Of a stretch of DNA of 64,000 bases, positions 56,058 through 64,000 are shown one piece after another. Location: assembly GCA_025667525.1 (NCBI GenBank), contig CM046882.1:527460618-527524617 (forward strand), read 5' to 3'. Position 1 is the first letter of the stretch; the number at the start of each line of letters is the position of its first letter. Position numbers and translations under genes: made by a program. The notes under the pieces are model-generated. The model did not search any database. It was not told where the DNA came from and saw only the letters and a list, made by a program, of their open reading frames with translations. This stretch comes from Glebionis coronaria (lineage: Eukaryota > Streptophyta > Magnoliopsida > Asterales > Asteraceae).

Positions 56058-58658
56058 AGCTCTTCATAATGACGAGCTCGGTAGAATAAAATTCTTTCTC
56101 CGACAACTCTCTCAGTTGTACGGTAATTCCTTAAATTCAGATGGTGCTGACGTATAGTGCACAAGCCACAGGTACAGCACCGAGAATATAATCAATACCA
56201 AATCAACTTGCCTAAATGGAAAAAGTCTAGGTAGTTTACCAATAAGTACCTCCTAAAGTTACAGATAACGAAAACATCTTATAATATATTTACTTTAAGT
56301 TCTTTCTATATTATATTATCTATGACTAATTCACAACCATTTATGGTATAATTTAAAGTCTAAATACATGATATAGTCATCCATCAAGAATTATTCAGAT
56401 CACTTTTGATAATCAACATCTTATCTTTTCGGGGAATTCTACTCGAGTTCCCCTCAATTAAGACAATGTCGTCATGTCATAATCAATCAATCCATTCTAC
56501 TGGCACTATCAACTTTCCAGTTTTTATTGCCGTCGATAAGATGTGAACTTCTCAAAAGACTAATAATAATTCTCATAATCCTTTACAAATTCAAGGATAT
56601 ATGGAGACACAACTACTATTAAAAGAGTAAGATCAACGCATAATCTACGCGAGAGAATTTCAAATCAGATACAGACGAAAACGTTTAACGAATACGAGTA
56701 TATCCCATGTTTTCATAATTTGAGTACGCATTCGAAAGCTCCTCGGATCGTTACCCAGGTCATTCAAATGAAATCAAATCAAAAGAAATGATAGGAACGT
56801 CGATACATCCAGTCGGGTATCAACACTCGGTAATCAGATACTTTTCCTAAGAATCTCACTACGGGAGAATTGGTCAAGAAAGAATTGTCAATTGTCAAAT
56901 AAGACAATTTCCACAGATGAGTGAATTCGACTCAGAAGAATAGATGTTGCAGGCACATATATAGGTGTTCCTAACACTATGTCCTTATTTTTCACTTCTT
57001 GCAGATCTCATAAAATTTAATCTTTCACAATCTTCAAAGAAAATGTAGTGTTTATTCATTAGTTTTATGGTGACTACTAATCAGTCGTGCATGGTTCATT
57101 CCAAATTGTATGTAGGCGCGGAACTATATACAATTTCAAGATTAACGATGCAATACTCAGTTCGTCAAAATTTTATCATCATGTTTATAATAAAACATTT
57201 TCATGCTTAACTCTTAAATAAGAATCAAGAATAAATTTATAAAGATTTTCTTTATCATGAAAACAATTAAGTTTTCCAAGGTGTTTTATAAACAACTTCA
57301 TTTCGATAACGATTACTTATAAGTCTCACTTTAAATAAGCCATATGGTGATGAAAATTCAATTTCCTCAAATGATACTGTTTTATCTTATGAAAACAATG
57401 AGTGATCTGCAAAATGAGTGATGACAAGTTTTTCATCAAGAACTAACTACAATAGGATAGGAAATGAGCTTTAGCCAAATAATCATGAGGTTCATGACCT
57501 CGATGGCACTCAGGAATACAAAGAGAATAATCCACAACGTAACTCAGTTCAAGATGAGTACTTGTTCAATGGTTGCATCACTAATGCGAGCATTAGGATG
57601 AAGCAATAAAAGATAGATAACATCGATACATGTAGGATTTAGCATTCAAAGGTAGTCTTTTCATTAATCCCAAACAAGTAAAAATTGTACCGTAACACAT
57701 TACGTGTCACTATGTCATACAATTCTCAGAATTCATCCTACCAACTGACATCTCAGTTAAGTTAGGGATTTTAAAAGATACCACAATGAATACTAATCTA
57801 CAAGAGTCATTAGGTGTCCCACCTGTCCCGGAAGATCCATCGGTCCCAATTCAGAAGAAGATTTCTTCAATTTATTTGTTGGACACTGGGCATCCTCGTT
57901 AGTGGACAAAGGCCTAGGAACAACCCTTAACACGAACTAACAATCAATTAAAACCTTATAATTCAATCACAGACCTTAACGACTTCCTCTTAACAATCTC
58001 ATATTCCATATGGGTTAAATTTTACTTTATTCAAGTTTTAACCAATTTTATACTCAATTCGATATCCTACCTCATTTTCCAATACTTTCAGCCTTATTTA
58101 TAAACCTTAAAAGGGCAATAAAAGCTCGATATGATTCAACACTTAATTTCCAATCCTATAGCTCTTACAACAACAATTATCAAATGAGTCACTAGTATGA
58201 AATGACTTGATCATTCAACTAGACTTCTCGGAAAGGTACTAGTGGCATGAGGCTTTTGGGTAATGGTTCCAATGACAGCCTCAAGTGCAACATTCACCCT
58301 TTCGATTTCAATTTAAGAGTTGGATGACAACGAATCAGATGACATCTTTTTAGGTGATAACGTTTTGTCAAACTCCACTCTATAAGAAAAGATCGTCATG
58401 ACATCGATATCAGATTTAATCTCTCCCATTCTTTTTCAATATCATAATCAACTAACATCTACATTTCTACGAATATCAACCATTTGTTGGGATCATAAAT
58501 ATCCACAACTTGATTTAGATCTAGGATAGCTAGAATTCCTACGAGAATAGCTTCGATTAATTTACTAGGGGATTTAGGGTACCTTGTGACAATCTACGTC
58601 ATATAAATACCTCGTATAAACATCAAGATAATCATCAAACAATCATGTAATAAAATTA

Positions 58659-58725
<67 letters not shown>

Positions 58726-58927
58726 CCAAGTTATATATATATTAAAATAACACTTCTCAGGCTGGTCTTGTCGGTAACTCGGGAATTCTTCGGCACCGTT
58801 ATAGTCAAAAGATTTTTTTAGACATTTTTAGAAAAATGTTTATAGTTAAAAGATTTTGAAATGTTATATTCAAAACCTTGGTTTTAAAAATCTTTCGTTC
58901 TCTATAACGAGAGCTCTGATGCCAAAC
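56058..58927 (-). other. Element D: gag/protease region remnant and leader
   Basis: About 2.9 kb with no convincing frame. By position it covers gag and protease. It contains an (AT)n run at about 58663-58723. The minus-strand primer site TTTGGCATCAGAGC (about 58912-58925) beside the 5' LTR is the initiator-tRNA-Met type with one change (GGCATC for GGTATC). Confidence 0.6.
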
Positions 58928-61900
58928 TGTAACACCCCCAAATTTATACAACTCAGTACAGCGGAAGACTAGTTGGTGTTACGGGATAGCACATTACTCA
59001 CATCATAGACAACACATAAAAATCGCGTCGTTTAATAATAAATCATTTCCATTCATAAATGTCAAAGTTACATCGGTCCCAAGTCATATTATATTATACA
59101 AAGTTTTACAAAGTATTTGAATGGAAAATATTGTTTAAGTGCGGGCCATGAATTCTTGTCGTCTTCCCGAGAATTACCTTCAAGTACCTGAGATAAAACA
59201 TGTTAAAAGAAAAGGTCAGCGATAACGCCGAGTGAATTCATAGAGTTCAATAAAATCCATCATTATAATATCAGTATAAAATTATTATTGAAAATCATTT
59301 TGTACAGATCATTTTAATAGGCCATAAAATGGCCAAAGCCATTTTATACAAATCCTTATCGAAAATCATAATATAGGCATTTGCCTAAAAAATCGTTATA
59401 CGAACCAATGTCGTAAAAACATCATACAATACGTCTTATGACGTTGTACGAAAATAAAAACCGTTATATGAATATGGTTACGAACACCAAAACACGAACA
59501 TAATATCAATAGTATGACCCCGTATTGCTAGTCAGGCAATACTTCGTAATTCGGTGCGTCTAATAGTATTTCGTTAGTTTTGGATTATTATAAGCCGCAT
59601 CACATTGTTACCTTACTAAACCAACAACGGGTAGCTAACCCGATACTCAATTTGCCCATCTAAAGTAGCGTGTCGTCACAAAGGTCACGCTATGGAAATC
59701 TTCTCATACATAAATTCGCTTACCAATCAATGTGGTACGACGGGGATCAACCGTCAAGGCGCGAACTGGGGTGATCGTCCCCAAATAGTACTATTATATG
59801 CACAAGCGTCTACCAAATCCCGTTAGTTCACAATTCATGCTAATGGGACTTTTAGTGACATAACCTAACTTTAATAATCCATTTTATTTCATCTATCGGG
59901 TCCATTAATCATTTATCGGGTCATACAATCGGGTCATACAATCATTCGGGTCCAAATCAATAAACAAACAATTGGGACAAATGGTGTCCTATTTTATAAA
60001 AACTAACATGTTATCTCTCTCGCAGGTTTATAAAACATTTCATAAAAACATTTAAAAGAGTGCGAGGCTATGAACTCACGTTGATGTGGGAAGGCGGGTT
60101 ATCGGCAATTCGGACGTACGATACGTGCTTCAATCACGAAAACCTATATAAATAATAATCGGTCTTAGACTCATGTCCAATGACTTTATAAAAATAGCAA
60201 TTATGTATACATATGATGATTATATATATGATGATCAAGTGGGTTTACGTATTCTCGTTTACTCATTCTTGTATTATGTGTCGATAACTTTTATATTAGT
60301 TTACTAGTTTTACCTATTTACGTGTTTTAGGTCCAATAAGCCTATTATAAGTTTATTAACTTGTATTAATCCATTTAATACTTGTATTATCAGTATGTAC
60401 ATTTTACAAGTTGGGCCTAAATGGGTTAAGTCCAATAAATAAGTTTATAAGTGTTTTAGTCCATTTTGTTGTATTATTAGTCCAATAACGTTAATTTAGT
60501 CCGTTAATGTCCGTATGTTATATAGTTCGGGTTTTATCGGTTTTTACTTGTTATATATGTTTATATATCAGTATATTAGTTTTATAAAAGTTTACATTAG
60601 ACGGGTCCAACCATCTAAGTTTTATTTAACAAAAATGTTAATTTTACGGTAATAGCCGAAAAAGTCGTAAAAATCATGTTTATAGTTTTATAACTTATAA
60701 AACATAACAAGTTACCATTTTTATAAAATGTCCACTTATTTATAATTGTACATATTTATATAAATAAAATTCAAGAGATAGTGGGTTTTAACTTTACATT
60801 TTATACAATAAAATTTTGAGTGCTTATATAATAGTATTATACTTTAATTTCCAAAATCTGATTTTTATCTTCACTTTCACCAAAACTGACATATCTAGAG
60901 TTTTATATGGAGATCGAAGCTCAAATTTTTATCACATAAACTACAGATTTGTATAGCTACTGTTGAATCATCTTCTAAGTATTTTCTAAAAATCGTCTAA
61001 AACAGTGAACTCAGATTTGTATCTTAAACTTGTTTTGATCATATCTTACTCATTACAATGATTCCATTGCATGGCCAACTCTCACATGTGTACAAGACCC
61101 ATAGCTTACTGTATATTAGTTCTACTTCATCATTTTATCAGTTCATGACATGTTTCTTTACTGTTTTATACAGCCAACAAATTTAAGTAAGATTTTAACC
61201 TTGTTCTTTATAGTTTTTCACCTTTTTAATCATGTTTATCAACACCAAATCCCCACATAATACTTTTATCATCATATAATCATCATATACATATACAATA
61301 GGAAATAAAATACATGTTTACATAATCAAAATAACAAGAAGATGAGGAGGACAATCTTTATACCACCATGATGATGTAGGTTGTGATTAAAACATGGATT
61401 TTGATGGAGATACTTGTGATGCACCAAGACCATCTTCATGACCACCAATCTTCATAAATTCCTTGTGGAAAATCAGCCCCAAGACACCAAGAAAACTCCT
61501 CCATGGATGTTATAATCACCACCATTCAAGAGAGCTTCAAGAGGGCTTCAACATATGTAGAAATAACATGAGGTTTATGGTTAAATTTGATCAAAAGTGG
61601 TGTTTATGGTGGTAAAGTGGACGACATCTTTATAGAGAGGGAGGAGAAAATGAAGTTGATTTGCATGGTGTAAATGGTGGTATTGTGTGTAGCTAGTAGT
61701 TTTGAGGTAAGTGTTAGCTTACTTAGTAAGCTAGTTACATGTGTTATGCTTCCTTGGGAAGCTTTTGACACATAAGGGGTGTAGTGGCTTAATATGGCCG
61801 GTTTTGATGGGGGTGGGGCAAGTGTCCCACTTGTCTCATCCCCATTTATTTACGGGTACTCCTTGATTCTAGTTTCCTCGATTTGTGTGCCCTTGGGTCG

Positions 61901-62348
61901 TTTTACGAAAAACGTTTTTTATAAATTATGAATCAACGGCACAAAACGAATCCAATAAAAATTGTCTCATCAAAAACGGAATTTGAAAACGTAAATACGT
62001 AATACTAAGGTTTCCGGTTTAGTCGTAAAGGACGTTAAATTAAAATCGTAAGTCCTAATCTCTTCTCGTAAATTTGTGAGTTTATGAACCAACACAAATT
62101 TAAAATCTCAAAATAATATTCACGGATAAATTTATTTTCTGAAATGTCAGACTGTCACCAAAGACGGTGTATGTAAACGTAAGCACGTAATGTAGAATCC
62201 TCCAGTTTAGACGTAGTCGACGCTACTTCAATGACGTAAATCCAAATTACTTCCCAAAAAGAAGTGAGTTCATATTGTAACATTAAAATAATGTTTTTAA
62301 ATAATATTCGAGAATAAAATATCAACCATAAATTGACGGATTGTCACA
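58928..62348 (-). repeat. 5' LTR of element D
   Basis: A 3421-bp copy of 50096-53535. The sense strand starts TGTGACAATCCGTCAATTT and ends GGGGGTGTTACA. Candidate intron 59188-60079 (minus). Followed by TAAAA. Confidence 0.95.
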
Positions 62349-62353
62349 TAAAA

Positions 62354-62799
62354 TGCTACCGAATTAGAACAAAATGTCAAAGCCATTTTATTCGTGTCTT
62401 ATTATGTTGCTGCATTTGAAGACGGTGGCGTTGCGGTGTACCAGTTGAAGTCGTCCTCACATACTTATTCCTTCTGCATCAAATATTTCAGCAAATTCAA
62501 GAAAGTCTGACCTAAAAGTCTTCCGCTGTATGGACTCTGAAACTTTCAAGAATTCAACAACGGGTAGGTGTGTGGGACATGAAGTCACGAAGAGGCGAAC
62601 ATCACAAGAAGATAAAGATTGCACGTGAAAGGCCAAAAGAACATGTTCCAAGCAAAATCCTGATGTTATTCAACACATATTCACAAAAAGAAGAAAAGTT
62701 AAAGAAGAAAAGAGAAAGTGTACTACGATCTCAAGAACAAGATCTAACATGCTAGATTAGGACTTTGTAAATTTGGAGTGACCTCCCTTTGGGGGATAT
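62354..62799 (+). other. Copia-3 3' untranslated region
   Basis: Continues 50006-50095 after element D. It matches copia-2 near 37160-37250 ('TCAAAGCCATTT', 'TATGTTGCTGCAT') and further on is non-coding. It ends with CCCTTTGGGGGATAT, the polypurine tract before the LTR. Confidence 0.75.
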
Positions 62800-63046
62800 T
62801 GTTGGAAATACGTTTTTGTATTAAGAAAGTCTCGGTCACTCCAACAATATAGTTATAGGCTCGTAGTATAAGTTTGTTTATTATTTACATTAGCCCGACC
62901 CATGAGCATGTTCATGGGCCGGAAGCCCAAGTCCATTAAGTGACTTGGTATATAAACCCCTTTCCACCATGGAAAGGGGTGTTGGTTGTTTATTTCACAT
63001 TACACTTAATAAAGTTCTTTTTGTTTCTCTCTCTAGAATAACAACA
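62800..63046 (+). repeat. 3' LTR of copia-3
   Basis: About 247 bp, TGTTGGAAAT...AACAACA. It has TATATAAA at 62949-62956 and the perfect 11-bp inverted repeat ACCCCTTTCCA (62956-62966) / TGGAAAGGGGT (62970-62980). It resembles the copia-2 LTR around this core. The exact right end is uncertain by a few bases because the partner LTR and target duplicate are outside the window. Confidence 0.8.
62949..62980 (+). promoter_or_regulatory. Copia-3 core promoter: TATA box plus 11-bp palindrome
   Basis: Same layout as copia-2. Arm positions 5 and 6 differ (T:A to C:G and C:G to T:A), each matched by its partner in the other arm, so pairing is kept while sequence changes. Confidence 0.65.
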
Positions 63047-63294
63047 ACCCTCTTGATTAGTCATAAGATTATCATTGTTCTACAGAATGTTTGAGATATT
63101 ATAACACTAAAATTGCTGAGGGTAAAGCACATGATGTTTCAAAGTTTGTGGATGCGGTAGAGGATGAGATTAGTAAGGATGAATCAGCTTATGCAGAATT
63201 CATGGTCCAAAATGTAGTTTCTTGTCCATTGGATACTGAAATGGCGAATGTATCAGGGAATGGGAATGATATTTCACCATCGAACATTCAATGA
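63047..63294 (+). pseudogene. LINE ORF1, C-terminal fragment cut by copia-3
   Basis: An open frame from the stop at 63064 to TGA 63292-63294 ('YHCSTECLRYYNTKIAEGKA...ISPSNIQ'). No ATG starts it; it is the tail of a longer ORF1 whose 5' part was separated by copia-3. The content is acidic with no recognisable domain. Its position directly before the ORF2 endonuclease makes ORF1 the simplest reading. The stop overlaps the ORF2 start as ATGA. Confidence 0.6.
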
Positions 63295-64000
63295 GTATAA
63301 AAATTGCTTCATGGAATGTTAGAGGTTTGAGTGATACCTCTAAACAAGATGAAGTTAAACTTCTTATTAAGGAAAATAACTTAAAAATGTGTGTAGTTAT
63401 CGAAACTCAACTGACTAAAAAGAGAGTTAAATCTGTTTGTGATTGTGTATTTGGTAGATGGGATTGGATTTCGAATTCGAGTGATAGCAAGAAGGGATGC
63501 ATAATTGTGGTGGGGTGGGATCCTAAGTATTTCCATGCGACTTTTACTTCTGTTACTGATCAAGCTATTCATTTTGAAGTGGGCATTATTCAAGATGGGA
63601 GGAAGTTCTTTTTATCGTTTATATATGGGGAAGTAAGTCCTAAGGATAGAGTAAGTTTATGGAATAACCTAAATGATCATATGGTCATTGTTAATCAAAC
63701 GCCATGGGTCATGATGGGTGACTTCAACGTTATTTTGAAGTCTGATGAGCATTCTATGGGAGATGCTGATAAGTATAATGCAACAAGAGATTTTAGCGAA
63801 TGTGTTGAGCAGATTGATATGGATGATGTAGCCATGTCAGGTATGTTTTTCACATGGTTTCAGAAGAAGAATGATCCGGCGAATGGGATCTCTAAGAAGC
63901 TTGACAGAATTATGAGCAATTATGGTTTTGTTGACCTTTTTAGCTCATGTTATGCTAAATTTCTCCCTTATGTCACCTCTGACCATTGTCCGGTAGTTTT
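63291..64000 (+). CDS. LINE ORF2, endonuclease domain (partial, runs off the window)
   Basis: An open frame of 236 codons with no stop, starting ATG 63291 and continuing past the right edge. It is the apurinic-type endonuclease of a plant L1-type LINE: 'KIASWNVRGLSD' (Asn), 'VVIETQLTKK' (Glu), 'WVMMGDFNVIL' (Asp and Asn), 'GMFFTWFQKK', 'KKLDRIM' and 'YVTSDHCPVV' (Asp-His). All catalytic motifs are in place and properly spaced. This enzyme nicks target DNA to prime reverse transcription, and the RT should follow outside the window. The LINE is the outermost layer and the only recognisable coding region here without visible breaks. Confidence 0.9.
   Translation, partial: MSIKIASWNVRGLSDTSKQDEVKLLIKENNLKMCVVIETQLTKKRVKSVCDCVFGRWDWISNSSDSKKGCIIVVGWDPKYFHATFTSVTDQAIHFEVGIIQDGRKFFLSFIYGEVSPKDRVSLWNNLNDHMVIVNQTPWVMMGDFNVILKSDEHSMGDADKYNATRDFSECVEQIDMDDVAMSGMFFTWFQKKNDPANGISKKLDRIMSNYGFVDLFSSCYAKFLPYVTSDHCPVV

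Larger units (their letters stand above)
50096..62348 (-). mobile_element. Element D: chromovirus (Tekay-like) retrotransposon, full length but decayed
   Basis: A 12.25-kb minus-strand element with LTRs of 3440 bp (50096-53535) and 3421 bp (58928-62348), and a perfect duplication TAAAA (50091-50095 and 62349-62353). Internal domain 53536-58927. Integrase and RT fragments are detectable, the rest is too decayed. LTRs are alike (about 1-2% differences by eye) although the internal region is badly broken, so it was probably defective before insertion. Element E is a second copy in opposite orientation. Confidence 0.92.

Noticed and set aside
57786..57902. Short + strand frame beginning MNTNLQESLGVPPVPEDP in element D
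   Set aside because: 39 codons, antisense to the element, no known domain; most likely chance.

Overview
The window is plant nuclear DNA made almost entirely of nested retrotransposons. I recognise no host gene, tRNA, rRNA or CRISPR array. The SIRE-like copia Gag and the Athila-like and Tekay-like gypsy families suggest an asterid dicot, plausibly Asteraceae. That is an inference from family resemblance, not proof. Deep nesting, decayed reading frames and many stops that look like C-to-T changes suggest old, methylated heterochromatin.

The layers, outermost first, are as follows. (1) A LINE (L1-type) lies at the right edge: an ORF1 tail and an open ORF2 endonuclease from 63291. (2) Copia-3 is inserted in that LINE; only its 3' part is in the window (50006-50095, 62354-62799 and a 3' LTR at 62800-63046). 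(3) Two copies of one chromovirus (Del/Tekay-like) family sit in copia-3. Copy E is on + and runs in from the left edge (1-1131, 17541-17863, 3' LTR ending at 50005). Copy D is on - (50096-62348, target duplication TAAAA). (4) Copy E was hit three times: by an Athila-like gypsy element (1132-17540, -, TSD GGCTG), by SIRE-like copia-2 (17874-37925, +, TSD CAATC/TAATC) and by a non-autonomous long-LTR element B (40432-49149, +, TSD TAAGA/GAAGA). (5) The Athila-like element holds copia-1 (3086-9260, +, TSD AAAGC). Copia-2 holds element A (25762-34358, -, TSD ACGGA), a relative of B. Two lines of descent are therefore five elements deep, and related copies elsewhere in the window serve as empty-site controls for several insertions.

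Every LTR element is broken. Copia-1 has frameshifts and a stop inside reverse transcriptase. Copia-2 has at least ten stops, frame changes, a Lys in place of the integrase catalytic Glu, and element A splitting its RT from its RNase H. The Athila-like pol lacks the reverse transcriptase catalytic segment through an in-frame deletion. A and B have LTRs of 3.1-3.4 kb, longer than their 1.8-2.6 kb internal domains, and no recognisable protein.

The observations most worth following are RNA- and DNA-structure signals. A and B share an ordered array of five hairpins in the internal domain. All seven long LTR copies that I could check have a conserved candidate intron. Each copia LTR has a perfect palindrome between its TATA box and the expected transcription start, with compensatory changes between copia-2 and copia-3.
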